A stretch of 64,000 bases of DNA from Mytilus edulis (taxonomy: Eukaryota; Mollusca; Bivalvia; Mytilida; Mytilidae), in assembly GCF_963676685.1 (NCBI RefSeq), contig NC_092344.1:100036749-100100748 (forward strand), read 5' to 3'. Shown piece by piece: positions 1-10,546 of this stretch. Numbering within the stretch: the first letter of the stretch is position 1; each line of letters opens with the position of its first letter. The notes below the pieces were generated by a model. The model did no database searches and was not told the DNA's origin. It was given only the letters and a program-made list of their open reading frames with translations. The position numbers and the translations under genes are program-made.

Positions 1-350
1 GTGCTTTCGGTAAAGAATATTACCATAAAAGATTTTGATGTAAAAATGTCCTTGTAAAATCTAATAAATGTTTTACCACTGGTTTGTGATATCGAAAACC
101 TTGGTGTTATAATTATTCAGTAATACAGAAATGGGTCACCTTCTAAAAATGGATGATTAACAATAGGAAATGAAAAGTCATATCATTAATTTCGGTATTA
201 TGCTTCCCGCTAAAGATGTGTCAGATGTTGTTTCGATGGGTCTTTGCCGATTTTAGTCTTAAATTGTAACTCATAACAATAAGGAAACGGGTCCGCAATA
301 AGTGGTTCACAATCAGCTCCCATTGGAATTCCGAAAACTTGGCGATATAT
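1..350 (-). pseudogene. Antisense Penelope-type RT remnant (cut by window edge)
   Basis: Read on the minus strand, this stretch is a diverged copy of the reverse transcriptase at 8021-8892. The reading around 330-310 corresponds to the GIPMGTNCAP region, and around 270-215 to the YELQF and KDPSKQH region. Stops, deletions and an internal gap show that it is dead. It continues leftwards into the previous unit, outside the window. Confidence 0.75.
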
Positions 351-583
351 TATAGGAATCGACCATTTATGGCCGTGTTTTTGGATGCGGATATTTGCTG
401 AAGTGATTGGTAATGTGCTTTTCTTGATTGAGTTACTTTTTTGTAAACTCTATTAAAACCAAAATTTATAAAGCTCACTATAGCTTGTGTTTATCATAGT
501 GTAGTTTATTGAATATTGACTTTCATGTAATAAAATTTTGAATCTTGAAACTTAATCTTGAAAATTTAAACTTTAAAAGTTAA
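351..583. other. No gene or clear element seen
   Basis: AT-rich filler between the antisense RT remnant and the TTAA-flanked MITE. It is present in every unit and I see nothing specific in it. Confidence 0.5.
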
Positions 584-1149
584 GTAGGCTCGCGGGTATA
601 AGATTTTCAGAAAAAAATTAAATATTAATTTTTCATTACAAATTTTATTTATTACCTTAAGTAATTGTTACTATATGGTACAAAACTCATTCCAAAAAAT
701 CAATTCGTGTTGGCCCCAGGTGACTTTTAAAATGTAGATATCATTGAAAAAGCTCCAAATTACCTCCCTTTGGTGCAAAAATGCCATTTTTTAGCATTCA
801 AATTGAAATATCTTTTTAACTCATCGGTGACCTATATTTTTTATTGTTGTTTTCGAATAAGCTGTACATAAACTAAATAACTGTAAAATTTAAGCGATTT
901 CTGTAATTTAGTTCTTTTTTTATTTCGATATATTACTGCTATTTCTCCTATTAGTTCAACAGAAAAAAGGACATTAACAAAAATGTATGCTTCTTTCAAA
1001 GGCAGATTGTGAGCGTAAATGAACGGTGACCCCATTTTTTTATTTCATTTTTCTATTAAGTATAAGATAAAGTTCATTTATATAGAAAAATATGGAGAAA
1101 TCCTATATTAAATAAAAAAAAAATTGATTTAGCGGACCCGCGAGCCCCC
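584..1149. mobile_element. TTAA-flanked MITE (piggyBac-like)
   Basis: This 566-bp element has short imperfect inverted ends, GTAGGCTCGCGGGT on the left and ACCCGCGAGCCCCC on the right. TTAA is duplicated at 580-583 and 1150-1153. A TTAA duplication is characteristic of piggyBac-type insertion. It has no transposase. The 64-codon minus-strand reading inside it is not convincing as a gene. Confidence 0.7.
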
Positions 1150-1153
1150 TTAA

Positions 1154-2094
1154 GTACTGAGAGATGTTTAATAAAAAAATAATAAGATTGTTTATTGTTT
1201 TGTTTGTGGTTTCCGAATATGTGAGTTGCAAGAGCTTAAGCAGAGTTCCATTTGGTTCATATTATCACTTTATTTCATGATTACTTTGTGTACGTATTAT
1301 GTGTATATATATTGTGTATTTCACTAAAAACTTGTTTTATAATAATCATTGTATTATGATGTGTATGTATCTTTCCGAAAAGGGGCCCATCATGGATTGG
1401 TCTGAAAATAATGCCTAATTAGGGTTCAATCTCTTGTTAGGTCAAACGAAAAACTTTATAAAAAAACATTTCCTGCTGCTCCACCGAAAACAAGACAGTA
1501 AGAAAAGACTAGTTGGCTAGGAGTCAGAATAATGTTGAGACTTCGTGTTACTCCCTGGCTAAAAAATGGTCCCAGTGTGTCAGTCTAGTACAAAGCAGGT
1601 TCATATTTATAATGATTTTCTGTGTTTTCATGTACGCCATGTTATATTTGCCACTTCACATTAAACATCTATCAACCTCAATTAAACATCAAACAAGCGT
1701 CCTGTAATATCTTTAATGTATTTAGGTGTTTTTATTAAAAGTAAAGGTAGATATACAGTGTGTGCACTGCGTACTAGTTTCCTTTTTAAAATAGGAACAG
1801 TCAGTGTTAAGTGAGATCAAGTCCGAAAAAAATGGTATTTTAAGATTGAACTAGTGACATCAATGATAAATAATGCAAGATAGATGAAAGACTGAAGTGT
1901 AAGTAAGAAATTTATCCTGATTACCCTAATTTCTTAGCCAGTAGGTTCAAAGGAAATTCGTGTCTTATTTTGCCATACTACCTAGTGGCAATGAAACGTT
2001 TTACACTTCAACATATGCTATTCACTCATGCCTGACTTGTGTATATTAACTGGTGACTCTATGGTAGATGAAATTACTAGTAAGCTTCTTCATT
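1154..2094. other. Region downstream of the cysteine-rich gene; array phase point
   Basis: This holds the unit boundary (1419/1420) and then about 675 bp of AT-rich sequence 3' of the minus-strand gene. No further exon, RNA gene or element is recognisable. The equivalents are 15068-16008, 26930-27870 and 38793-39733. Confidence 0.5.
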
Positions 2095-5018
2095 TTATTG
2101 ATATCTTATTACAAATATTGATATTACAACCATAACCATTGACCAGTCCTGACAAGTATTCATTGCTCCATTTTCTATGAGGGATTCCCAGAAATGGATA
2201 AATTCTTTTTGTGATGTAGATCTATCTGAAGAGAGACAAGAATTAGTTTGTTCTTCATGATTGTATAGGTATATGAGTGTAAATATTCTTTTGTTGCCTT
2301 TAAAAAAGAAAAACTCAGCACTTCTCTAGTAAAATACTTTTTGGCTTTTCACTTTCTCCAGTGTTAACTTCTGTGGATTTTTTTATAATTATTTTTGACA
2401 TTCAAATTCTTTTTAAAATATTGTTCATAACTGTTGTATAGATAATGGTTATAATATTGGTGTTAAAGTTAACTAGGTGCATTGTTCAGAATTCATGCTT
2501 ACGACATGTTTCATCATAGTGATATTTGGCATAGATATTGGTTGTTTGTTGCTTTTTTGTCAGTTGTTGTCTCCGATACATTTTCGCTTTACATTCTCAG
2601 AATCTATACACCGCTCAACTGCATGCAGTTTGGTAATGTTCTAGTGACTTTATAATTTAAATGGTGAGTTTACTGATTGGGTAGATTAATGAGGATTGAC
2701 TGGGTTTTTTTTTTCTTTATTTCCAGTGGCAAATATTTCAAGATAAATATTTGTAACCAGTTACATATACTGTTGATACATGCTATGATTATGCATAAGT
2801 ATTCGTGTACCTAAGATTCAAGGACTACTCTTATCTCGATATCGAAGGGAATTTAGAATATTTATTTTGTTGAAATGTTTTTTTTTTTATTTATGCATGT
2901 TTGATATATTTTGTATGCCTTTGCTAAAGATTTTTTTCAGAACAGTTTCAATTTCAATGTAAAGACGTCAGTCTTACTTCGCTGACTTTGGACTGTATGT
3001 TTTAATCAAAATGTTAGTTTCTTATGCGAGTTTATAGAAAAGATCCTTATACAAGACCATTTATATTTGGTTATCTTTTTAATAGGCATTCTTCCATTCT
3101 ATTTCCACGCTCCCTTGGTCAATTATTTTAAAATGCTAGACATTTGTTCAAATATTACGATCTCTGACTAGACATGTTGTAAAACAACAGTGTATTTTGC
3201 CATTGTGATTTGGTTAGCATCCCTTCACCTTTTTTCTTATATGTGTTTGTTTTGGGGTTTTGTTTCGTCTTTTTTAACAAACAATTCATACCGTGTTCTT
3301 GGCATGTCATTATGGAATTCATCTGTTCAAAGACAGTATTCATCATATCCGTCACAACATCTACAGACGACTGTCCACACGAGTCACTTACAGACTTCTG
3401 CATACACTGGTAAGAACCAAGAAGTATTCTGAAACAGTAACATCACAATATTACATCCTCGAATAACTATCAAACTAGGATGAAAAACCGTGTCCTGCAT
3501 TTATTTAAGTTTTTATCTCTGTCTTGACTTTTTATTTTTCACTCTACTCGGTCCTGACTACTTTTTATAGTTTATCCTGACTGTTTTACATACATTGTTA
3601 TCCTGTCCTAGACCCCCCCCCCCTAAAATCAAATCCCTTACTTGCACCATTTTTGTTTAACTTGATCTGTGTACGCATCATCTAACATGGATATTTGTTC
3701 AAGTTGGCTCTTGACAGTTTCAACATGGTCCTTGTAACAAGCATTAGATCTTTTCTGTACCTCTGGTTTTCTCCAACAAGCATCATGTAGAACCATATCT
3801 ACAAAATACACTTTTAACATTAGGAACTCAATTGTTTGTCTTATTTTTTGGTTAAAAACGATAATGCTTATATGTTCATTTACTATTTGGGTTTCTTTAC
3901 TGTGGCAATATCCGAAGGCTGTTTGTCCTAGCCCTTCAATGTGTTTACGAAGAAACACCAAATCCTACAATATTTTGTATATTAGTTGGTATCTGTAGCA
4001 TGATTTGCTGTACAACTTGAGCTTAGGTTTTTTATATAGATCATTATAATATTGCTCACGTTGTATACATTTCTTAGTCTGCTTGTAACGTATTGTGTGC
4101 CTTGTGTTTGTATAGTTTTTCAATAGGAGGACCTTTTATATATCACTAATAGTATACGGTATGGGTTTAATCATTTGTGAAGGAGACGATGACCTGTATA
4201 ATGTTAACATCTTCATACTTTTGGTATATGGATCGCCGGTTGTCTCATGTCGGATATGATGATCTCTCATAGCAATCATGACACATTCTTTTTTTTCATA
4301 TACTGAAAAAGGCATCTTGTTTAATGTCCTCCGTGGCCAGATAAATGTAAAAAAAAATGATGTACCGTTGTCGTTGTTTATTCATTTATCTAACTTATTG
4401 TATACCTGAAAACCCAGACGTGCATATAAAGTTGACTGTTTTCAGTGTCGTCGCAAAAGTAGATGCATACATCAAGTCATCTGAACATTTCGATAACTTG
4501 GGCGTGTAACAGCTCTTGAATTCTCCTCTGTATCTGCAAATTGAAGTAATATCACAAGATTTCGACGTGCATTGCATTATACTGTTGCATGTTAGTATGT
4601 ACAGTGAAATAGCCATCTTTATGTGTATTGTGGTTGGATTTACCTCGCTGAAAGCTCCTACAACAAAAGCTGGTCCAAACATCAATATATCGTGGAGTGA
4701 GTTTAAATTGAAGAATCAGTTTTAGTGTTGTGGGCTGTCTGCCAGCAGTAATGAAATAGAGCAGCAAAGAATATTCTGAGGAAACTGACTCGTAAAAGAT
4801 ATGCCGTACAACCAAACAAAATGATGATTTGTTTTATTCGCCGAGATTTTGATTTTTGAAAAATGTAGAATATATACGTACTTACGAACAAAGACTTTCA
4901 ATCTGTCTTTTATGAGGCAAAACAGTGAATTCTTCCGATTCAGATACATTCTGCGACAGTTTCCAAGTACACAGATTAAGTCCAACAAAATCGCATCCGT
5001 TTACTGTACTCAAGACAA
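2095..5018 (-). CDS. Two-domain six-cysteine secreted protein, copy 1 (5' exon missing)
   Basis: Exons on the minus strand are A 5018-4886, B 4533-4406, C 3798-3642, D 3428-3292 and E 2225-2095 (stop TAA, overlapping an AATAAA). All introns are GT-AG. Junction phases are 2, 1, 2, 1 and the reading frame is open across all of them, giving about 228 residues. Exon A opens with a hydrophobic stretch ending VLSTVNG just before the first cysteine, like the end of a signal peptide. Two domains follow, each with six cysteines: spacings are 7-26-8-7-20 in exons A and B, and 12-30-8-8-24 in C and D. There is one NVS glycosylation site. Exon E ends in a hydrophobic tail (MVMVVISIFVI), possibly a membrane or GPI-anchor signal. 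The cysteine pattern resembles DUF19/T20D4.11-like secreted domains, but I do not recognise the gene. No start codon was found in frame. An ATG at 5089 is one base out of frame because of a seven-A run at 5063-5069. Confidence 0.7.
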
Positions 5019-5674
5019 CTAAAATGAAAAGTTGTCTATCAAAATTCTGTGTTGTCCAGGAGAAAAAAACTGTAATGTGTTGGTTTCATTTTTACAGCAC
5101 TGGGTCGATACCTTTGCCGGTGGACTACCAGTCCCCAGAGGTTTGCGCAACTCAGTAGTCAGTACTTCGGGACTGATATGATTTATAACAAACCTTTCTT
5201 AGATGGACCTTTTATAAATTTTTAAACAATGAAGACACTAAAGTTTCAACTCCCTCAGGCAAAGTGGACAGTAGATGGTTTAGTCTATTCTTTTAAGGCC
5301 TTTTTCTTCATAAAGCTTCTATTAAAACTGTTTAGAATCTCACACATCCTCGGCTTTCAAATATTCGGCTTTGCGCGCTCCTGATGAAGGTAAAGTCAGA
5401 CTGAAGTGAAATTTTTGTGTTTGCTCTTAATCTATAGAATATCCAGAATATGCTGAAAAGTTAGTGGATATAATGCGGCTTCCTTTAAATCATACTTTGA
5501 CAGATGGAAAGTCGGAAGAATACTGAAGTATTATATGAGGAATTCGCTCCACAACTCAGTAAAATATTCACCACAATAACAAAATATGGATATATTATTT
5601 AAAGTGTATGGATATTGTTTTTTACGGAAGCGTTTTAGCGCCACACTTTTTTTTTATATTTTTCTTCCTATCTT
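5019..5674. other. 5' side of the cysteine-rich gene, no start exon found
   Basis: I read the minus strand here for an ATG, a signal peptide and a phase-1 donor and found none. The few ATGs run into stops within about 20 codons. The promoter is not recognisable. The first exon may lie beyond the palindromic cluster, or it may be lost. Confidence 0.5.
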
Positions 5675-6026
5675 CGCAAAGGTTTGCGTAATATCGCAAA
5701 GGTTTGCGTAATATCGCAAAGGTTTGCGTTATATCGCAAATGTTTGCGTTATATCGCAAAGGTTTGCGTTGTAACGCAAACCAAACCTTTTGCGTTGTAA
5801 CGCAAACATTTGCGATATAACGCAAACCTTTGCGTCACAACGTACACCTTTGCGTTACAACGTAAACCTTTTGCGGTATAACGCAAACCTTTGCGTACCT
5901 TTGCGTTATAACGCAAACCTATGCGAAATAACGCAAAGGCAAACCTTTGCGATAAAACGCAAATCTTTGAGTTATAACGCAAACCTTTGCGAAATAACGC
6001 AAACCTTTGTGAAATAACGCAAACCT
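5675..6026. repeat. Palindromic 20-bp repeat cluster (GCAAAGGTTTGCG), unit 1
   Basis: This is about 17 copies of a ~20-bp motif that is itself palindromic, of the form AAGGTTTGCGTTATAACGCA. The left third reads mainly GCAAAGGTTTGCG and the right part its complement order, so the whole cluster can also fold on itself. Length is 352 bp. One 20-bp motif (GTTGTAACGCAAACCTTTGC) found in units 2 to 4 is absent near 5953. Open readings across it are artefacts of the repeat. Confidence 0.9.
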
Positions 6027-6553
6027 CTTGATTTCAATTTTTCATTAAGTTTTGTATGTATATGACCGACTGTCATTCATTTCGTTTGTGGTTTATTAGT
6101 AGGTTAAAAAAGAAACATACATCCATGCAAGGCCAAATTATTATATTAAAAATGCATAAGAATAATGGAATACTTGAAGTTCAATTATACATAAATAAAA
6201 ACTGATTTGTGCATAAAAAAAGTATATAATTTAACATGAAAATAGACGCTATATAGGCATATTTAAATTGAAAGATAATTCTTTTTTTTTTTTTTGAAGC
6301 AAGAAATCGTTTTTTAAAATCTCAGAATATGATAAAGATTCTTTGATAGAAAGTCATTGAATTTTCATTTCAATATAGTGAAGTATTTTTAAGATGCTTG
6401 GCTAGTAATTTTAATGGAGAGAACATAATTTTATTAATAAAACATCTTCATTCTGTACATTTATTGTCAAAGGGTAGCTTGTTTAAATCTAACCAACTTT
6501 ACACAGTTCTCAAACGGGATCTTACTGTGGAAGTATATTTATATTCGGTTAAA
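6027..6553. other. AT-rich spacer, nothing recognised
   Basis: Low-complexity AT-rich sequence with a poly-T run near 6283 whose length varies between units. No gene or element was seen. The equivalents are 19965-20491, 31825-32351 and 43668-44194. Confidence 0.5.
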
Positions 6554-6795
6554 CAACTCGTCTAAACATCAACCCAACAATGTTAGATCTGTAAATTTGC
6601 TTTCGCAAATTTTTTGTTCTTCCCTCGCCGGGATTTGAACCCATGCTACTGAGATATCGTGACACCATATCGCCTGCACTGTAGCCGTCCCGCTAGACCA
6701 CACGACCACCTGGGCTTCATAAAAATGAAGCTTTCGGTGGCCGGGTGTTACCTTTCCACGTCAGTTTTAATCTAGCGTCGTACTACAGTACATGA
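6554..6795 (-). mobile_element. tRNA-derived SINE, unit 1
   Basis: Read on the minus strand, it has a polymerase III A box (TGGTCTAGCGG) and a B box (GGTTCAAATCC) at tRNA-like spacing. A non-tRNA body follows that contains TTGTTGGGTTGATG. The body matches a SINE I recall as abundant in Mytilus. Ends are approximate. It is not a functional tRNA gene, since the arms around the boxes do not form a tRNA and there is a long 5' extension. Confidence 0.75.
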
Positions 6796-8020
6796 TATAT
6801 AAGGCATGGAGATGTTATTTTTACAGATCAGATAAATTATCTATAGTAAAGGATCCTACAAATTAATGTAAGATACAGTCACAGAAAATAATTATATTTA
6901 TAAGTACGTCTGAGCAGACTTGGGGTAATTGTAATTGTAATCATTAATCAGCTGTAATTGATTACAATTTTTCAAGTAATCATTGTAATCATTAATCAAC
7001 CAAAAATCTGATTACATGTAATTTAATTTAATCAATTACTTTTCAAAATACCCTGTAATCCTGATTACTTTTTGATTACATTCTGATTACAATGAAAAAA
7101 ATCTTAAACTGTGTTTATGGTCAATAAATGAACAATTTTGTTATTCTTATTTAATAAATATGTACATCTTAAGATAGTTTGGTTTACTTTATAAAGCATT
7201 GATTTGTATACTTCAGAAAAAATAAACTGTTACAGTATTGAAAAGTCATCATTATATCATCAAAGTCATCAAAATATATTTTACTGGCCTTAGTAAAATA
7301 TATTGTACATATATTCAAAATTTAAAGATTTACATATATAATATATATTTGATAATAACTGTTATATTCAAGTAATATTATACTTTTCTTTAATCCTGAA
7401 TTATGATCTTTTGTTAATATTGTGATTTTTGTCAACTTTGAATTGACAGGTAGGAAACCAATTAAGGTTTGTTTTTATTGCAATTTCCAATTGAGTATAG
7501 CTGTAGGACAATGTATATGATAAAAGATTAATCAGACATGTGAAAATTTATCAAATTTTAAGTTGGACAAATATCTTGTTCAAGATAAGCAAATTTTTGT
7601 ATTTTCTTAAATTGGACATGTAAAATGCAATGATTTATAGGACTTATATTTTGTTTACAATTTGATTAAACAATTCTATTAAAATTTTACATAGTTTTTA
7701 ACTGGTAACTTTATTTCATCCATATTTTAACTTCCATAAACTGCACCTTGAAATACATATAAAGTCTCAAAGAGGTCAGAAGACAAACAGCAAACTCTAA
7801 ATGCCATATTCAATTGAAGTCAAAATAATTAAGAGATCAATGCTGATAAAGTGTAATGGGTAATAACCAGTGACACAATGTTCATGTATGTATGTTGTGA
7901 ACTTTTGTGGTTTATTAAATAGATAGCATTCAAAAAATCAGAATGTGAATATATATGTTCAAACTCTTTTAGGTCATTTTTTAGTAGCAATAAACAAAAA
8001 AAAACTATGTTAATTGGACA

Positions 8021-8892
8021 TGCTTTGATACTATATATGCCCTTGAATTTTTACTAGATAACATTTTTGTTCGCTTTGGGGATTCCGTATATCGTCAGAT
8101 TATCGGAATTCCAATGGGGACTAACTGTGCACCACTTATTGCGGACCTGTTTTTGTATTGTTATGAGTTACAATTTATGACAAAAATAAGCAAAGACCCA
8201 TCGAAACAACATCTGATAAACAAATTTAATAATACTTTTAGATATTTGGATGATATTTTGGCTCTCAATAATGACGACTTCAGTATGTATATTAATGAAA
8301 TTTATCCTGTTGAACTTACTTTAAATAAAGCTAATACTAACAATGACCACTGCCCTTTTCTCGATCTTGATATCTATATCACTAATGGAAAGCTGAATAC
8401 TAAAATTTATGATAAAAGGGATGATTTTTCATTTCCTATCGTTAATTATCCGTTTTTAGATGGTGACGTTCCCTTGTCACCATCTTACGGTGTTTATATA
8501 TCTCAACTTGTACGATTCGCTCGTGTATGTAACAATGTTTTAGATTTTAACGAGAGAAATTTATGTATTACTGATAAATTATTACACCAGGGTTTTCGAT
8601 ATCACAAACTAGTCAAAACATTTACTAAATTTTATCATCGCTATAAAGACATCATTCGTAAATATAGCTCAACATGCAGACTTCTAATACGTTCAGGTAT
8701 TTCACATCCAATTTTTATGGTAATATTCTTTATAAAGCACAAAGGTGTCAGTATTCACCTCAGAAACTTACAAAACCTTTGAATAAACTTATTAAGAAGG
8801 GATATAATTACGATACTGTTGTCAAGTCATTAAAGATTGCATATTTTGGCGTTAATATTGAGTCACTGATAAGGTCTTTGCATCGGAACTAA
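8021..8892 (+). pseudogene. Penelope-type reverse transcriptase fragment, unit 1
   Basis: A reading open from about 8021 contains GIPMGTNCAP and the catalytic YLDDIL, then LDLDIYI, KIYDKRDDF, PSYGVYISQL and KFYHRY, all conserved in this reverse transcriptase family. The longest ATG-started part is 8114-8782 (222 codons). The conserved C-terminus (FYGNILYKAQ through SLIRSLHRN) sits in another frame, 8674-8892, so a one-base frameshift near 8710-8720 breaks the gene. The N-terminal part and the fingers of the enzyme are missing. I assign it to Penelope-like elements from recall of motif style; another RT class is possible. Confidence 0.75.
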
Positions 8893-9530
8893 ACACATTA
8901 TTTTTTAAAAACAGTTGTTGGCATGATACGGGTTATGTTCTTCTCATATATGTTATGATGGTATGATACTAAACCCCTAACGGGAAGGATTGTGCCTGAT
9001 GTTCATATGATGAAATCATAATCTTTCAGTCAGTTTAATTGAAGTCTGGAGCTGGCATGTCAGTTAACTGCTAGTAGTCTGTTGTTATTTATGTAGTATT
9101 GTCATTTTGTTTATTTTCTTTGGTTACATCTTCTGACATCAGACTCGGATTTCTCTTGAACTGAATTTTAATGTGCGTATTGTTATGCGTTTACTTTACT
9201 ACATTGGTTAGAGGTATAGGGGGAGGGTTGAGATCTCACAAACATGTTTAACCCCGCTGCATTTTTGCGCCTGTCCCAAGTCAGGAGCCTCTGGCCTTTG
9301 TTAGTCTTGTATTATTTTAATTTTAGTTTCTTGTGTACAATTTGGAAATTAGTATGGCGTTCATTATCACTGGACTAGTATATATTTGTTTAGGGGCCAG
9401 CTGAAGGACGCCTCCGGGTGCGGGAATTTCTCGCTACATTGAAGACCTGTTGGTGACCCTCTGCTGTTGTTTTTTATTTGGTCGGGTTGTTGTCTCTTTG
9501 ACACATTCCCCATTTCCATTCTCAATTTTA
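8893..9530 (+). mobile_element. 3' tail of the Penelope-type element, unit 1
   Basis: Non-coding 3' region of the element. It ends in the GTCGGGTTGTTGTCTCTTTG / ACACATTCCCCATTTCC stretch that I recall as very common in Mytilus. A short antisense copy of the same tail occurs at 60612-60678, which supports it being a retroelement 3' end. Confidence 0.65.
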
Positions 9531-9810
9531 AGTTTGAAGTTATTATTTTCTAATATATATATAAAACAAAATCTTTTCTAAAAAGTGCTTTAGTTGTATC
9601 AAATTCATTCATATCATTCAAAATGTTTGTTCTTTTTAAATTCATTGTAATCAGATGTAATCATGATTACTTTGCTAATGTAATCATTAATTTAATCAGA
9701 CACTTTCAGAAATGATGTGATCATAAATTTAATTCAATCGTACAAATGACAAAGTAATTGTAATTTAATCAATTACATTGAAAGTAATCGGACCCATCTC
9801 TGCGTCTGAG

Positions 9811-10112
9811 CCAGTGACAACTCTACAACAGATTTATATTCGGTTATAGCTATATTAGCAGGGTTGATTTTGTTTCTTCGGCATAATCTCAATTTACTCA
9901 ATTTTCTTTGTAATATATATAAAAGTAACATGGATATCGTTTTTTGGTGGCCTTTACAGTTGCTGTTGGGTGTGAGCAATTTAATGCTCCGTGTTGAAGA
10001 CAGTACTTTAGTCTATGATGGTTTACTTTTACGAATAGTGACTTAGATGGAGAGTTTTCTTATTGGCACTCATACCACATCGTCTTATATTATTCTGCTC
10101 ATTATTAGTTAA
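9811..10112. other. Spacer, nothing recognised
   Basis: About 300 bp between the hAT target site and the hairpin. I see no coding sequence that can be supported. Confidence 0.5.
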
Positions 10113-10262
10113 GGAATGACTGTAATATATTTTCTGTCTATTCAAAATAATATAAAAAATGTGGTGCACACTGAATAACGCGCGTAGCGGGTTATTTAAC
10201 AGTGTGCACCACATTTTTTAATGCTATTTTGAATAGACAGAAAAAATATTACAGTCATTTCT
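10113..10262. repeat. 150-bp near-perfect hairpin, unit 1
   Basis: Two arms of about 60 bp (beginning GAATGACTGTAATAT and ending its complement) flank a ~25-bp GC-rich loop that is itself partly palindromic (ATAACGCGCGTAGCGGGTTAT). This is probably a fold-back MITE. The 61-codon reading across it is a by-product. Confidence 0.85.
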
Positions 10263-10318
10263 TATAATTTAATTCTAAATTCCATTTTAAACCGTAGAAA
10301 ACCATGAAAAAACGTTGA

Positions 10319-10381
10319 TGACGTCACGGTCACATGACTAAATTATGTCTAGGGGCTGATAACAAAATAACGTCAGCCAAT
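10319..10381. promoter_or_regulatory. CRE-like and CCAAT motifs
   Basis: A full palindromic TGACGTCA is at 10319-10326, and AGCCAATCAG (CCAAT at 10377-10381) lies 50 bp on, with CGTCA just before it. These match CREB/ATF and NF-Y sites. No gene starts nearby, so the cluster may belong to the adjacent hairpin element rather than a host promoter. It is present in every unit. Confidence 0.3.
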
Positions 10382-10502
10382 CAGAAGACGCGTTACATCC
10401 AAAATTTAATTATTAAATGATTTGTTCTAATTATTCAAGCATTTTACTTTGCAATGACTACAAAGGTGATAAATTTTAATATATTCAGCCTCCTCCACAT
10501 AT

Positions 10503-10546
10503 CGCAAATGTTTGCGTTATAACGCAAAGGTTTGCGTTATTTCGCA
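10503..10546. repeat. Isolated palindromic GCAAA motif pair, unit 1
   Basis: Two motifs of the same ~20-bp palindrome as at 5675-6026 (CGCAAATGTTTGCG, then AACGCAAAGGTTTGCG). Together with the main cluster they bracket 5675-10546. Confidence 0.8.

Larger units (their letters stand above)
1..1419. repeat. Partial array unit, left-truncated by window
   Basis: This is the 3' end of a unit whose beginning lies left of the window. It matches 11840-12193 plus 14269-15333, and also 54804-56222. Confidence 0.9.
6915..9802. mobile_element. hAT-like element, unit 1
   Basis: The ends are CAGACTTGGGG and, inverted, CAGAGATGGGTCC. They are flanked by a perfect 8-bp duplication CGTCTGAG at 6907-6914 and 9803-9810. 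The 8-bp duplication and CAG-type ends are hAT hallmarks. Both subterminal regions (about 6921-7095 and 9644-9790) are packed with GTAATCA/TGATTAC motifs, likely transposase sites. There is no hAT transposase. The interior carries a Penelope-type remnant (8021-9530), so this is a non-autonomous element with a nested retroelement. About 7100-8020 is AT-rich with nothing recognised. Confidence 0.8.

Noticed and set aside
3638-3961. Whole 107-codon minus reading taken as an exon starting near 3967
   Set aside because: An acceptor at 3967 gives the wrong phase after exon B. The acceptor at 3798 (TATTTTGTAG) gives the right phase and a domain matching the first one.
4534-4647. Longer version of exon B starting at 4647
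   Set aside because: The phase also fits, but the acceptor at 4533 (CAATTTGCAG) has a better tract and places the intron exactly where domain 2 has it.
5622-6017. Several overlapping readings with repeated RYNAK/LRYNAN text on both strands
   Set aside because: They are the translation of the palindromic 20-bp repeats.
5675-6026. CRISPR-like array
   Set aside because: Eukaryotic context. The repeats are contiguous palindromes without unique spacers.
6610-6720. Possible tRNA gene on the minus strand
   Set aside because: A and B boxes are present but the arms do not pair as a tRNA, and the sequence continues into a SINE body.
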